Origin: Frankia casuarinae
GTDB taxonomy: Bacteria > Actinomycetota > Actinomycetes > Frankiales > Frankiaceae
Direction of reading: 5' to 3'
NCBI RefSeq assembly: GCF_000013345.1
Contig: NC_007777.1
Coordinates: 4,712,001 to 4,776,000 of the forward strand
Length of the DNA: 64,000 bases
Position numbers and translations under genes: made by a program. Below the pieces are notes generated by a model. That model was not told the origin of the DNA, did no database searches, and saw only the letters and a program-made list of their open reading frames with translations. This document shows, piece after piece, positions 16,213 to 24,642 of this stretch. Positions within the stretch are counted from its first letter, which is position 1, and every line of letters begins with the position of its first letter.

Positions 16213-17445
16213 GTGAGCGACTCCACACGCTGGATCGTCGTTGTCGAGGAACCGTTTCTCCCGGCGGACGCGGGCGGCCGGGTGGAGACCTTCAGCTTCC
16301 TCACCGCGGCTTCCGCGGCCGGCGTTCGGATGCAGGTCCTGGTGCCTTCCCGGGAGAACCTGGATATCGCCGTGTACGAGGAGGCCGTGCCGGGTTCGGC
16401 CGTCATCCGGCTGCCTCGTGACGACAGCCCACGGGCACACCTGACGGCCCGGCCATTCATGCACGCATCCCGGCCGGTCGGTCCGTTGCGCCGCGCGCTG
16501 GAGTCGACACCGCCACGGGCCGACGCCGTGATCAGTTACAGCTGCCGGACGTCGCATCTCGGCGAGGAGGTCGCCCGGATCTGGAAGCTGCCGCATCTGG
16601 TGCGCGCGCACAACGTCGACTCGGAGTTCTTCCGGGTGCTGGCCCGCAACAGCTCGGGGCCGCGCGCCGTCGCCTACGAGCTGGAGTATCACAAACTGCG
16701 GCTGGCGGAGCTTTCGATGCACCACTCTCCGCTCATCACCTGCATCGCGGACATCTCGCTGGAAGACCACAACTGGCGGCGTACGCGGGCGAGCATCCCA
16801 ACGTTCCACCTGCCGCCGTTCCTGCCCGTCGGCGCCCTCACCGCACCGACGGGCACCGGGTCGGCCGGTACCGAGCCGGCCCCGCCGGGCCGGAAGCCGG
16901 CGCCTCGGGACAGCGCCGGCAAAAAGCTGATCTTTGTCGGCTCGCTGGACACCCCGACCAACATCGAAGCCCTGCGCTGGTTCCTCGGCGGCTGCTGGCC
17001 GACGATCCGGGTCCGCCATCCCGACGCGACCTTCCAGGTGGTGGGGCGGCGTCCGGAGGAGGGCCTGGCGGCATGGCTCGGTGGCTTCGAGGGCGTGGAG
17101 TTGCACACCGACGTGCCGAGCGTCGCCGGTTACCTCGCCACCGCCACCCTGTCGGTGAACCCGATGCGTTCGGGATCCGGCGTGAACATCAAGGCGATCG
17201 AGGCAATGGCGGCGGGAACGCCGGTCGTGAGCACACCCACCGGCAGCCGCGGCCTCGGCTGGACGCCCGGTACCCACCTCCTCGTCGCCGAGGACGCGGG
17301 CGCCTTCGCCGACGCCGCCTGCAGCCTGCTGGAACAGCCCTGGAAGGCGGCCGAGATCGGAACAGCCGGCCAGGCCTACGTGCTACAGGAACTCGACCAC
17401 ACGGCGCTCATCGGTCGCATCCAGGAACATCTGACGCCAGCCTGA
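16213..17445 (+). CDS. GT4-family glycosyltransferase
   Basis: The 410-residue protein has the two Rossmann domains of GT-B enzymes. The donor domain holds KLIFVGSLDTPTNIEALRWF and the signature SGSGVNIKAIEAMAAGTPVVST, with the conserved E-x7-E-like nucleotide-sugar site. It resembles sugar transferases that build exopolysaccharides. The GTG at 16213 is chosen because it begins the first beta strand (TRWIVVVEEPF) and has a -10 box six bases before it; the frame is open 72 codons upstream across the CTCAC repeat, where the sequence is not protein-like. A Pro/Gly/Ala-rich linker of about 25 residues separates the domains. It is probably monocistronic, since the next gene is convergent. Confidence 0.88.
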   Translation: MSDSTRWIVVVEEPFLPADAGGRVETFSFLTAASAAGVRMQVLVPSRENLDIAVYEEAVPGSAVIRLPRDDSPRAHLTARPFMHASRPVGPLRRALESTPPRADAVISYSCRTSHLGEEVARIWKLPHLVRAHNVDSEFFRVLARNSSGPRAVAYELEYHKLRLAELSMHHSPLITCIADISLEDHNWRRTRASIPTFHLPPFLPVGALTAPTGTGSAGTEPAPPGRKPAPRDSAGKKLIFVGSLDTPTNIEALRWFLGGCWPTIRVRHPDATFQVVGRRPEEGLAAWLGGFEGVELHTDVPSVAGYLATATLSVNPMRSGSGVNIKAIEAMAAGTPVVSTPTGSRGLGWTPGTHLLVAEDAGAFADAACSLLEQPWKAAEIGTAGQAYVLQELDHTALIGRIQEHLTPA

Positions 17446-17518
17446 GTCCCTGCCCGCCGGGCCTCACCGAGCCGACGGAGCAGACCGGTGGGCGGAAGAC
17501 CGGTGGGCGGGAGACATA

Positions 17519-18172
17519 TCAGAAGGTGAGCATCACCTTGCGGGCGTCGAACGCCTCCGCGTAGCGCGTCCCGCACTCTACGCCGCGCAGCCGCAGGGTC
17601 GCGCGGAAGGTCTCGTCGTCGAACCAGGCGCGGTCCTGCTGGCTGCGGAAATGACGTTTGAGATGATCGAGTTTTGCCCCGACCGTCTCCTCGAGGATCG
17701 GGACGTACAGGCTGGGGGACAGCCGGTCAGCCTCCCATTTCGGGATCTCGTAGCCGAGGATGAGCGCCCCGCGAAAGGCCTGCCACGCCAGCTCGCCGAG
17801 CACCCGGTGATCCTGGTGGGCATCCGCGAGCGCCGGGGCGAACACGATGTCCGGGGTGACCTGGCGGGCGATCTGCAGCAGGACCTCCTTGACCCCGCTC
17901 CACTCCCGCGGGAGGAAACCGTCCCGGACCTCGTGCAGGTGCAGCGAACCGAGCGAGGAGCCGAGCAGTTCACGCGCGCTCTCCTCCGCCTCCGAGCCGC
18001 GCTCGCCCTCGCCCGAGAAGACCACCCAGTGCACGGTGGCCTCCGGATGGGCGGCCAGCAACTGCATGATCGTGGCAGCGGCGCCGATCTCCACGTCGTC
18101 CGCATGTGCCCCGAGGGCCACGACGCTGTACGCCCGCCCATCGGCCGGCGGGCCCGCCGTCAACGCCAGCAT
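17519..18172 (-). CDS. PIG-L family zinc deacetylase
   Basis: The 217-residue protein has the PIG-L/LmbE signature: GAHADDVEIG near residue 22 gives the zinc-binding His-Asp-Asp, and HQDHR supplies the second zinc histidine. Family members remove acetyl from N-acetylglucosamine-type substrates (mycothiol, PI anchors, antibiotics, teichoic acids). GGAGGAG lies a few bases upstream of the ATG at 18172. It is not the longer mycothiol MshB type. It faces the GT4 gene convergently and lies near glycosyltransferases, which would fit deacetylation of a glycan, but that is inference. Confidence 0.9.
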   Translation of the reverse strand: MLALTAGPPADGRAYSVVALGAHADDVEIGAAATIMQLLAAHPEATVHWVVFSGEGERGSEAEESARELLGSSLGSLHLHEVRDGFLPREWSGVKEVLLQIARQVTPDIVFAPALADAHQDHRVLGELAWQAFRGALILGYEIPKWEADRLSPSLYVPILEETVGAKLDHLKRHFRSQQDRAWFDDETFRATLRLRGVECGTRYAEAFDARKVMLTF

Positions 18173-18358
18173 CCGGCACTCCTCCGCGCTCGCCCGCCCT
18201 TTCTCTCCCCCTCATGCCAGTGCACGAAGCCTCCGCTCCCCGGTTCCCCGGCAACCGGCCATGCCGTTGACCTTTCGCATCCATGCCAACACTTGAAGTA
18301 GCCAAGCACCCGGAGTGCCCGCCGGACCGGCAGAAACACGCGGCGTCCGTCGAGCGGT

Positions 18359-18952
18359 TCAGAGCAACGCGTGATAGCGGTTCTGCGCGGGCTCCAGACC
18401 GTCGGCGATGAGCATCTCGACCGAGTCGGCCGCGTGTTCGAGCAGGAGGGGCAGCTCACGGCGTTCGGTCGAGGTGAAGTCCCGCAGCACGAAGTCGGCC
18501 GGATCCATCCGGCCGGGCGGACGGCCGATGCCGACCCGGACCCGCAGATAGTCCCGCGTCCCGAGCGCTGAGGAGATGGACCGCAGACCGTTGTGGCCGT
18601 TGTCCCCACCGCCGCGTTTGAGCCGCACTGCCCCGAAGGGGATGTCAAGCTCATCGTGCACCACGATGAGCCGGGAGACCTCGACCTTGTAGAAGCTCCG
18701 GGCCGCCGCGACAGGACCGCCGGAGAGATTCATGAAGGAGAGCGGACGGGCAAGGACCGCCCGCGCCCCGGCCAGGCGGGTCTCTGCGACATCGGCCCGG
18801 GAACGGTGCGACTTCAGCCGTGACCCGGTCCGCTCGGCGAGCAGGTCCACGACCATGAAGCCGGCGTTGTGCCGATTCCCGGCATAGGTCGGTCCGGGAT
18901 TGCCGAGACCGGCGACGAGCCAGGGCCCATCGCCGGTCGGGGTGATCATCAT
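18359..18952 (-). CDS. pth: Peptidyl-tRNA hydrolase
   Basis: The 197-residue enzyme releases peptides from stalled peptidyl-tRNA. [22 protein letters not shown] holds the catalytic His (in RHNAGF, residue 28), FMNLSGGPV and HDELDIPFG the substrate-site Asn and Asp, and [11 protein letters not shown] the second Asn. Length is standard. It follows rplY by 33 bases on the same strand, the usual actinobacterial rplY-pth pair. Two adjacent ATGs (18952 and 18949) are possible starts; no strong ribosome site is seen, suggesting coupling to rplY. Confidence 0.97.
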   Translation of the reverse strand: MMITPTGDGPWLVAGLGNPGPTYAGNRHNAGFMVVDLLAERTGSRLKSHRSRADVAETRLAGARAVLARPLSFMNLSGGPVAAARSFYKVEVSRLIVVHDELDIPFGAVRLKRGGGDNGHNGLRSISSALGTRDYLRVRVGIGRPPGRMDPADFVLRDFTSTERRELPLLLEHAADSVEMLIADGLEPAQNRYHALL

Positions 18953-18985
18953 CGGCAGGCGACATCGGCGATGGAGCGGATCCGC

Positions 18986-19618
18986 CTAGACGGACGCGCT
19001 CGCGACGCCGGCCTCCTCCGCCACCGGAGTCTCGCCGAGCGAGGCCTCCTGCTGGGCGTTCGTCCGCTTGGCCAGGCACTGCACGACGACCAGGTCGGGA
19101 TCGGCGTCGAGCTCGGAGCCGGCCGGCAGGACCAGCTGGCGGGCGAGAATGCTCGTACCTGGCTCGAGCCCGGTGATATCGACCTCGATCGGGCCGGGCA
19201 GCCGGGTGGCGTCGGCCTTCACCGCGATCGTGGTGACCTGCTGGTCGACCAGGGTGTCCGGGTGTGGTTCCCCGATCACCTGCACGGGGATGTCGGCCAC
19301 GACCTTCTCGCCCCGGGCCACGAGCACGAGGTCGATGTGCTCGAAGCTGCCCTTGATCGGGTGGCGCTGGACGTCCTTCGCGAGCGCGAGTTCGGTCCCC
19401 TCGGCCAGTTCGAGCGTCAACAGGACGTTCGTGCCGGCGTCGGTCTTGAAGGCGTGGAGGAGGTCGTGTGCGGGCAGCGCGATGTGACGCGGCGGCTTAC
19501 CGTGACCATAGAGAACAGCCGGGACCTTGCCGGCCCGACGGGTGCGACGAGCCCCGCCCTTACCGAACTCGGTGCGCGGCTCCGCGGCGATGCGGACCTC
19601 GGACATGGCGGCGCTCAT
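18986..19618 (-). CDS. rplY: 50S ribosomal protein L25/general stress protein Ctc
   Basis: The 210-residue protein is the long (CTC) form. The N-terminal L25 domain that binds 5S rRNA spans about residues 6-95 (AAEPRTEFGKGGARRTRRAG, VPAVLYGHG), and the C-terminal TL5/CTC domain follows (VVADIPVQVIGEPHPD). AGGAAAGG is directly before the ATG at 19618; a second in-frame ATG at 19606 with MSEVRI could also be used. The acidic Ala/Glu tail is common in actinobacterial L25. The gene normally follows prs; here glmU-prs lies 10 kb away on the other strand. Confidence 0.96.
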   Translation of the reverse strand: MSAAMSEVRIAAEPRTEFGKGGARRTRRAGKVPAVLYGHGKPPRHIALPAHDLLHAFKTDAGTNVLLTLELAEGTELALAKDVQRHPIKGSFEHIDLVLVARGEKVVADIPVQVIGEPHPDTLVDQQVTTIAVKADATRLPGPIEVDITGLEPGTSILARQLVLPAGSELDADPDLVVVQCLAKRTNAQQEASLGETPVAEEAGVASASV

Positions 19619-19783
19619 CCTTTCCTAAACTGGGGATCCGGCGCCGGAGGGCGGTGGAACCACCGCGGCGCGGTCCTTCACAGTACCGGACGCGCCATGG
19701 CATGGGGGAAACGACCCCGTTCTGTCAAGCCCCTGGGTGCGTCGCGGCCTTGGTCACCCTGCCCGGTCACGCCGGGCCGCACC

Positions 19784-20452
19784 TCAGCGCACCTGCGGCC
19801 GGATGGTGGCAGCGGGGCGGACCTCCACCTTGGCGGGTAGCCGCGGACGACCGACCGCGGTCCGGGCTCGATGGAGCACCGGGCCACGGATGTCGTCGAG
19901 CACGCCGGCGACCCCCGGCCCCGGGACAACGGTGACCGCGATCTCCAGCACGGGTTCCCGCCGGCCGCGCAGCACCGCCCGCACCGCCTCGACGCCCACG
20001 ATCCCGAGCACGTCGTCCTCGACGGCGTCGGTCAGTGCCGCGGCGGACAAATGGACACCGCCGAGCGCATCATCCGTCACGTAGAGTCCACGACGCCGCG
20101 CCGCCAGCGCCGTCTGCGCCCGAAGCCACCCGAGGGCGAGCAGGACGACCAGCCCGGAACCGATCCCCACGACGAGCCAGAACCAGGCGTGGGAGGTCGG
20201 GTAGGAACGGGTGTCGGCGTCGAGCACCGCCTCGTCGGCGACGTCGTTTCCGAACGCACCGGCCCCCACCAGCAACGCGAGAACACCGGCCGCGAGGCAG
20301 AGCAACCCGATTCCGACCAGGGCGACCCGGTTGAGGCGGTCGGGCGGCGGCTCGGACAGCCCGGCCGGCCTCCCGCCGGGCTCCGCGGGTACCCCGCCAC
20401 CCGCCGAGCGGCCCTCGGCGGCCTGCCCGCCCGCTGCCCGCGTCTCGGTCAT
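19784..20452 (-). CDS. AmaP-like membrane anchor of the Asp23 operon
   Basis: The 222-residue protein has about 40 disordered residues, two membrane helices (about residues 43-65, VALVGIGLLCLAAGVLALLVGAG, and about 90-108), and a cytoplasmic domain of roughly 90 residues with LGGVHLSAAALTDAVEDDVLGI, resembling the AmaP/Asp23-like fold that tethers alkaline-shock proteins to the membrane. Its ATG overlaps the TGA of the upstream DUF6286-like gene (ATGA), making it the last gene of the seven-gene run. Function is inferred from context and layout. Confidence 0.7.
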   Translation of the reverse strand: MTETRAAGGQAAEGRSAGGGVPAEPGGRPAGLSEPPPDRLNRVALVGIGLLCLAAGVLALLVGAGAFGNDVADEAVLDADTRSYPTSHAWFWLVVGIGSGLVVLLALGWLRAQTALAARRRGLYVTDDALGGVHLSAAALTDAVEDDVLGIVGVEAVRAVLRGRREPVLEIAVTVVPGPGVAGVLDDIRGPVLHRARTAVGRPRLPAKVEVRPAATIRPQVR

Positions 20453-21024
20453 GCCGCACCGCCAGCGGCCCGGTCCGCCCCGTTGACGGTCCGGTCCGCG
20501 GCCGGCGGGGTCGCCTGGATGCGCAGCTCGAGCGGCTCAGCCAGCTCGAAGGAGACAAGCGTAGAGGCCAGGACGGCACCCGCGCGCTCCCGCGCGCCAC
20601 CGGCGACACGCTGCCGAAGGCGCAGGCGGACGTCGGCGGTCCGGTCACGGACCCGAACCCGGGCGGCCCGCACCCCGTCGACGGTCAGGGCTGCGGAGCG
20701 CAGCGCCCGCGCAACCCCTCGCCGCTCGACGAAGACAATGGTCTGCGCGCAGCCGCGCCGCACGGCGAGTCGGGACGGCGTTCCGCGCCGCGCTCCGAGC
20801 CAGATCAGCAGCAGGCCAACTAGAACGCAGACCCCCGCGGCCAGTCGGACCGGCCCGGAGGACCAGGCCGTGTCCGCCAGGTCGTCCGCCCACGCCGGCC
20901 AGTCGACCACGACGTAGCCCCTGCCACCGCCGGCCGCGGCCACGATCTCGATGACGGTGATGACCCCGGCGGCCACGATCAGCGCGGCGAGCAGTCCGGC
21001 GACGATCCTGCGCCCCACCCGCAC
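20449..21024 (-). CDS. Two-helix membrane protein, DUF6286-like, Asp23 operon
   Basis: The 191-residue protein starts with a membrane helix (VGRRIVAGLLAALIVAAGVITVIEIVAA), then a short extracytoplasmic loop with DWPAWADDLADTAWSS, a second helix (LAAGVCVLVGLLLIWLG), and a C-terminal cytoplasmic region of about 100 residues in which VARALRSAALTVDGVRAARVRVRDRTADVRL resembles a divergent Asp23-like fold. Actinobacterial Asp23 operons commonly contain such a DUF6286 protein. It is coupled to the AmaP-like gene downstream. Role unknown; probably anchors or organises Asp23 proteins at the membrane. Confidence 0.7.
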   Translation of the reverse strand: MRVGRRIVAGLLAALIVAAGVITVIEIVAAAGGGRGYVVVDWPAWADDLADTAWSSGPVRLAAGVCVLVGLLLIWLGARRGTPSRLAVRRGCAQTIVFVERRGVARALRSAALTVDGVRAARVRVRDRTADVRLRLRQRVAGGARERAGAVLASTLVSFELAEPLELRIQATPPAADRTVNGADRAAGGAA

Positions 21025-21054
21025 GGCACCCTCCCCTCACCGAGCCCAACCTTG

Positions 21055-21096
21055 TCTGTTACCCGTGGTCTGTTACCCGTGGTCTGTTACCCGTGG
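21055..21096. repeat. 14-bp tandem repeat, 3 copies plus TCTG
   Basis: TCTGTTACCCGTGG is repeated three times exactly. It sits between the third Asp23 gene (stop at 21131) and the DUF6286-like gene (start at 21024), the largest gap but one in this operon. A repeat at the point where overlapping genes part may act on mRNA folding or decay. Confidence 0.92.
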
Positions 21097-21130
21097 TCTG
21101 AACGCGAACCGGAGGGACAGAAGAGGGCCG

Positions 21131-21514
21131 CTACCCATCGGAGGGCAGCGACGGGATATCGATGTCCAGGTGTGCCACGCGCACACCCGTGAGCGCCGCG
21201 ACCCGGTCCCGCACCTCGCAACGGACCAGCTCGGCCGTCTCCGTGACCGGGATCGGGTAACGCACGGAGAACGACATCGTCAGTCGGGCGGTGGCTCCCT
21301 CCATCTTCGCCGAGACCCGTGGCCGCCCGGCACGCCCACGACGCCGCGCGCCGCCATGGCGCGGGAATCCGCGTGGCGGTCCGGTAACGCCGACGACATC
21401 CGCCGCCGCCATGGCCGCGATCTTCTCGACAACCCGGTCCGCCACCCGCAGGGAACCGGCCCCCGCCCGCCTACCCGCGGGACGGCCCGGTCGCGCACGC
21501 TCCCTCTCGTTCAC
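21131..21514 (-). CDS. Asp23/Gls24-family protein (third copy)
   Basis: The 127-residue protein has the Asp23 core: VADRVVEKIAAMAAADVVGVTG, a Gly/Arg-rich loop, a central beta pair (KMEGATARLTMSFSVRYP) and the final helix-strand (CEVRDRVAALTGVRVAHLDIDI). Asp23 proteins form polymeric assemblies at the membrane and respond to envelope stress. The GTG at 21514 overlaps the TGA of the DUF2273-like gene (GTGA). The basic loop between residues 45 and 65 is longer than in the Staphylococcus protein. Confidence 0.85.
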   Translation of the reverse strand: MNERERARPGRPAGRRAGAGSLRVADRVVEKIAAMAAADVVGVTGPPRGFPRHGGARRRGRAGRPRVSAKMEGATARLTMSFSVRYPIPVTETAELVRCEVRDRVAALTGVRVAHLDIDIPSLPSDG

Positions 21515-21699
21515 CGCCGCCCCCGACGCCGGTCACCGCCCACATAACGGGTGATATCGAGATCACCATCCACCACCTTGCCGATGACCAGCCCTATCGC
21601 ACCGAAGACCAGCACGATCAGAAACTCGCTGAAGCCCCCGAAGGCGAGGGCGAGTCCGGCGATCAGACCGATGATCAGGCCAAGCGCGCTCGATCGCAT
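21511..21699 (-). CDS. Small DUF2273-like membrane protein
   Basis: The 62-residue protein consists of two adjacent membrane segments (SALGLIIGLIAGLALAFGG and FLIVLVFGAIGLVIGKVVDG) and a basic tail, the layout of the DUF2273 protein that accompanies Asp23 in Firmicutes and Actinobacteria. The ATG at 21699 is chosen because GGGGAAG lies eight bases upstream and hydrophobicity starts there; the frame is open upstream across a tandem repeat that is probably leader sequence. It overlaps the Asp23-type gene downstream by four bases. Confidence 0.8.
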   Translation of the reverse strand: MRSSALGLIIGLIAGLALAFGGFSEFLIVLVFGAIGLVIGKVVDGDLDITRYVGGDRRRGRR

Positions 21700-21725
21700 G
21701 TGGCTCTTCCCCTTTCCTGGCCCAT

Positions 21726-21770
21726 CCAGCCCGGCCCCGTCCAGCCCGGCCCCGTCCAGCCCGGCCGCAG
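21726..21770. repeat. 15-bp tandem repeat, 3 copies, in the Asp23 operon leader of the DUF2273-like gene
   Basis: CCAGCCCGGCCCCGT occurs twice exactly and a third time with two changes, 27 bases upstream of the DUF2273-like start. It lies in the 171-bp gap after the J-domain-like gene, so it is in transcribed but probably untranslated RNA. Confidence 0.88.
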
Positions 21771-21870
21771 TACCCGGTCCGCCCCTCTGGACCGGCAGAT
21801 CGAGGGGCATCCCGCGTGATCGTCACATGGAACCGAGCCCGGGGTGCGGTCCCGCGGACCCGGTGTCGCC

Positions 21871-22209
21871 TCAGCGCACCCGAGGACCACGGCCGGGGCC
21901 GAACCGCGCCCGGCGGTGCGACCACCACCGACGCGTGGAGTCGGAACAGCGGCGCCCGCGACCGCGAACCCAGGCGAACAGGATGTCCGCGGCGTTGGGC
22001 CGGTGATGGGTGGTGAGGCGGACACCCGGAACACCCGGCCCGTCCGGCCCATCCGGCGTGGATCGCAGGGCCCGCAGGCCGGCGGCGAACGCCTGTGGAT
22101 CACCTCCCCGATCCGGATGGTGCGTGCGGATGAACGCGCGGATCTCGGCCCTGCGTCGGGCGGCGTCGAGCTGGCGTCGGGATGACTCCTGCCGCCGATC
22201 GGAGGTCAC
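21871..22209 (-). CDS. Small J-domain-like protein in the Asp23 operon
   Basis: The 112-residue basic protein contains AEIRAFIRTHHPDRGGDPQ followed by AFAAGLRAL, which matches helix II, the HPD loop and the start of helix III of DnaJ-type J domains; HPD is the motif that stimulates DnaK ATPase. The remaining 60 residues are Arg/Trp-rich without a known domain. The GTG at 22209 overlaps the TGA of the upstream Asp23-like gene (GTGA), which fixes the start better than the open frame above it. J proteins deliver clients to DnaK, so a co-translated one suggests a chaperone role for the Asp23 assembly, but this is inference from motif and operon. Confidence 0.65.
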   Translation of the reverse strand: MTSDRRQESSRRQLDAARRRAEIRAFIRTHHPDRGGDPQAFAAGLRALRSTPDGPDGPGVPGVRLTTHHRPNAADILFAWVRGRGRRCSDSTRRWWSHRRARFGPGRGPRVR

Positions 22210-22703
22210 GGCACCCCCATCTCCGGCACCCCCATCTCCGGCACCCCCGCACCCGGCACCCCCGAACGGGGCGTCCCCGAACGGGGCGTCCCCGGACCGA
22301 CTACCGCCGCGTCCGGCCCCTGCGGACACGACAGGTCCGGATCCGGAATTGCCAGATCACGGATGACGACGTCGACCCGGGGACAGCCGGGTTCGACCAC
22401 CAGCACCGCGGCGCGCACCCGGGCGGCGAGCTCACCGAGCCGTTCCCCGTACCGGCACACGATCTGCACCAGGATCCCGTCCGGCCGTACCCGTACCCCC
22501 TCCACCCGGCGGCCCGGAAGGTAGGTCGCGACCTCGGCCGCGGCACCCGCCCCGCCGTCCGGAACACGGTGACGATCCTTGTGCCGGACCGGCGCGCCGA
22601 TGAGCCGGACGACACCGGGACAGGACAGCACGGTCCGGGCCACGGCATCCGGGTTCCAGGCGAACCCGCTCACCGGCCCGGCCGCTGTCGGGTTCGTGCT
22701 CAT
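22206..22703 (-). CDS. Asp23/Gls24-family protein (second copy) with repetitive tail
   Basis: The 165-residue protein carries the alternating strand-helix pattern of Asp23 (ARTVLSCPGVVRLIGAP; VEGVRVRPDGILVQIVCRY; LAARVRAAVLVVEPGCPRVD) followed by a tail of repeated GVP, GTPRSG and EMGVP units. The repeats reflect DNA units at about 22210-22290. Its ATG overlaps the first Asp23 gene (ATGA) and its TGA overlaps the J-domain-like start. It is more divergent than the other two copies. Confidence 0.75.
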   Translation of the reverse strand: MSTNPTAAGPVSGFAWNPDAVARTVLSCPGVVRLIGAPVRHKDRHRVPDGGAGAAAEVATYLPGRRVEGVRVRPDGILVQIVCRYGERLGELAARVRAAVLVVEPGCPRVDVVIRDLAIPDPDLSCPQGPDAAVVGPGTPRSGTPRSGVPGAGVPEMGVPEMGVP

Positions 22704-23185
22704 TCGACCCGCCGCGGCTCTTCCGACTCCTCCTCGCCGATGTAGACGTCGTCGATCGCGATGTTCACCTCGGTGACCTCCAGGCCCGTCATTCCCTCCA
22801 CAGAGGTGACGACGTTGTGCCGGATCGAGTGGGACAGATCCACGATGGAGACCCCGTAGTCGCAGACGACGTCGAGGTCGATCGCGGCCTGCCGTTCCCC
22901 GACCTCCACCGCGACCCCCTGGGAGACGCTGGCCGACGCGCCGGGGATGCGGGCCCGGAACGAACCCATCGCGCGGGCCCCGCTCGAGCCCAGGTTGTGT
23001 ACCCCGGAGACCTCGCGTGCCGCGACACCGGCGATCTTGCTGACGACGGCGTCCGCGATCGACGTCCGGCCCCGGCCGGTCACCAGCTCGGTGGATGTCT
23101 TGCGCTCCGGCACGGTGGTGCGACGCGCACCACCTGCGTCCGAGGCCTTCGCCTCGGGCCCGGCCGCGCTGGTTGTGGTGGTCAT
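22700..23185 (-). CDS. Asp23/Gls24-family envelope stress protein (first gene of operon)
   Basis: The 161-residue protein is the best conserved Asp23 of the three: TSIADAVVSKIAGVAAREVSGVHNLG, GVAVEVGERQAAIDLDVVCDYG and SIRHNVVTSVEGMTGLEVTEVNIAIDDV are the family's core blocks. About 35 polar N-terminal residues precede it and an acidic tail follows. Asp23 forms membrane-associated polymers and is induced by alkaline or envelope stress in Staphylococcus. It heads the seven-gene minus-strand operon and is divergent from ispE. Confidence 0.92.
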   Translation of the reverse strand: MTTTTSAAGPEAKASDAGGARRTTVPERKTSTELVTGRGRTSIADAVVSKIAGVAAREVSGVHNLGSSGARAMGSFRARIPGASASVSQGVAVEVGERQAAIDLDVVCDYGVSIVDLSHSIRHNVVTSVEGMTGLEVTEVNIAIDDVYIGEEESEEPRRVE

Positions 23186-23550
23186 GGTGCTCCTTCCTGG
23201 CCGGCATCGTCGGAGCGCCCGAAGCGGTGGAAGGGGTCAGGTCCGACCAGGAGCGGGACGTCGAGGGACGATCCGTCCGGGCGCTCTCCGGTGCGGCCGT
23301 TCACGATCAGGGATACCCGAATTCTCCGGTCGGACAACAACCCGTTCCCGTCGGCACAGCTACGATCACTGAACGGAAGCGCGCATCGTCCCCGCCGCGT
23401 CGCCGGGGGCCGATTCGCTGCGTCCCTCGCGATCCTTCGCGGGCGGACGCTCATCCGCTCCCGGCGTGGGCGGATAGGTTTGGGTGCCGGCCGCCACCGA
23501 ACGCCACGCCGCCCAGCGGGCGCGCGTGCGTCCGAGCGAAGGAGCATCCG
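23186..23550. other. Divergent intergenic region between the Asp23 operon and ispE
   Basis: This 365-bp region should hold both promoters. A plus-strand TACGAT (23361-23366) matches the actinobacterial -10 pattern; if used, ispE would have a leader of about 180 bases. No gene with coding character and no other structure was found. Confidence 0.4.
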
Positions 23551-24642
23551 CTGCCTCGATCCCACCCGGGTCCGCGCCGAAGCGTCGGAGCCGGCCCCGC
23601 CACCGTCACCGTGCGAGCCCCCGCCAAGGTCAACCTGCATCTCGGCGTCGGACCGCTCCGACCGGACGGCTACCACGACGTCATCACAGTGCTGCAGGCC
23701 GTCTCGCTGTTCGACGACGTCTCGGCGACGTCCGTCGATCCCCCGCGGTTCCACGACCCGGGGCCATCGACCACCGACGGGAACGGCGGGTCCGACGGGA
23801 ACGGCCGGTCCAGCGGGGACATCGTCGTGACCGTCGAGGTGTCCGGGGAGGGCGCCGACCCGGCGTCGCTGGGTCCGGCGACGTCCACGCCGGAGGTCTC
23901 CATCGTCCCCACCGGCCGGGACAACATCGCCGTCCGGGCCGCTCACCTGGTTGCCGAGGCCGCGGGCATCACCTCGGAACGGGTTCATCTCACCCTGACG
24001 AAGGGCATCCCCGTCGCCGCGGGGATGGCCGGGGGCAGCGCCGACGCGGCGGCGGCGCTCGTCGCCTGCGACGCGCTCTGGCAGACCGGCCTGGACCGGG
24101 CGACCCTGACCCGACTCGCCGCCCAGCTCGGCAGCGACGTCCCGTTCCCCCTGGCCGGCGGCACCGCACTCGGCACCGGGCGCGGCGAGCAGCTCACCGA
24201 CGTCCTGGCGACGGGCGAGTACTACTGGGTGTTCGCGCTCGCCGACGGCGGCCTGTCCACCCCCGCGGTCTACAAGGAGTTCGACCGGCTGACCGAGGGC
24301 AAACTGCGGACCGGCCCGACCCCCGCCGACGACGTGCTCGCCGCGCTGCGCACCGGCGACCCCGGCCAGCTCGGAGCCGCCCTGGTCAACGACCTGCAGC
24401 CGGCAGCACTGCGGCTTCGGCCGTCCCTGCGCCGCGTCCTGGAGGCGGGCCGGGAGCTGGGAGCCGTCGGGGCGATCGTGAGCGGCTCCGGCCCGACCTG
24501 CGCCTTCCTCACGGCCGGAGCGCAGGAGAGCATCGCGCTCGCGGCGAGCCTCGCCGGGATGGGGGTCGCCCGCGCGGTACGCCGGGCCTCCGGGCCGGCG
24601 AGCGGCGCCAGGATGGTGGAGGGAGCAGGCGAAGCGCCGTGA
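23551..24642 (+). CDS. ispE: 4-diphosphocytidyl-2-C-methyl-D-erythritol kinase
   Basis: The 363-residue GHMP kinase phosphorylates CDP-methylerythritol in the MEP isoprenoid pathway. VRAPAKVNLHLGVGPLRPDGYH holds the catalytic-site Lys and Asp region, IPVAAGMAGGSADAAAAL the GHMP ATP-loop, and GAIVSGSGPTCAF the C-terminal motif. A 25-residue Gly/Ser/Asp-rich insertion follows the first helix. No ATG, GTG or TTG lies in frame between the upstream non-coding DNA and the first conserved strand except a GTG at 23611 that would cut it; CTG at 23551 has a perfect AAGGAG six bases upstream and is the preferred start. It overlaps the ABC-F gene by four bases. Confidence 0.93.
   Translation: MPRSHPGPRRSVGAGPATVTVRAPAKVNLHLGVGPLRPDGYHDVITVLQAVSLFDDVSATSVDPPRFHDPGPSTTDGNGGSDGNGRSSGDIVVTVEVSGEGADPASLGPATSTPEVSIVPTGRDNIAVRAAHLVAEAAGITSERVHLTLTKGIPVAAGMAGGSADAAAALVACDALWQTGLDRATLTRLAAQLGSDVPFPLAGGTALGTGRGEQLTDVLATGEYYWVFALADGGLSTPAVYKEFDRLTEGKLRTGPTPADDVLAALRTGDPGQLGAALVNDLQPAALRLRPSLRRVLEAGRELGAVGAIVSGSGPTCAFLTAGAQESIALAASLAGMGVARAVRRASGPASGARMVEGAGEAP

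Noticed and set aside
21511-21810. Longer start for the DUF2273-like gene across a 15-bp repeat
   Set aside because: The GGGGAAG site eight bases before ATG 21699 and the immediate start of the membrane segment favour the shorter form.
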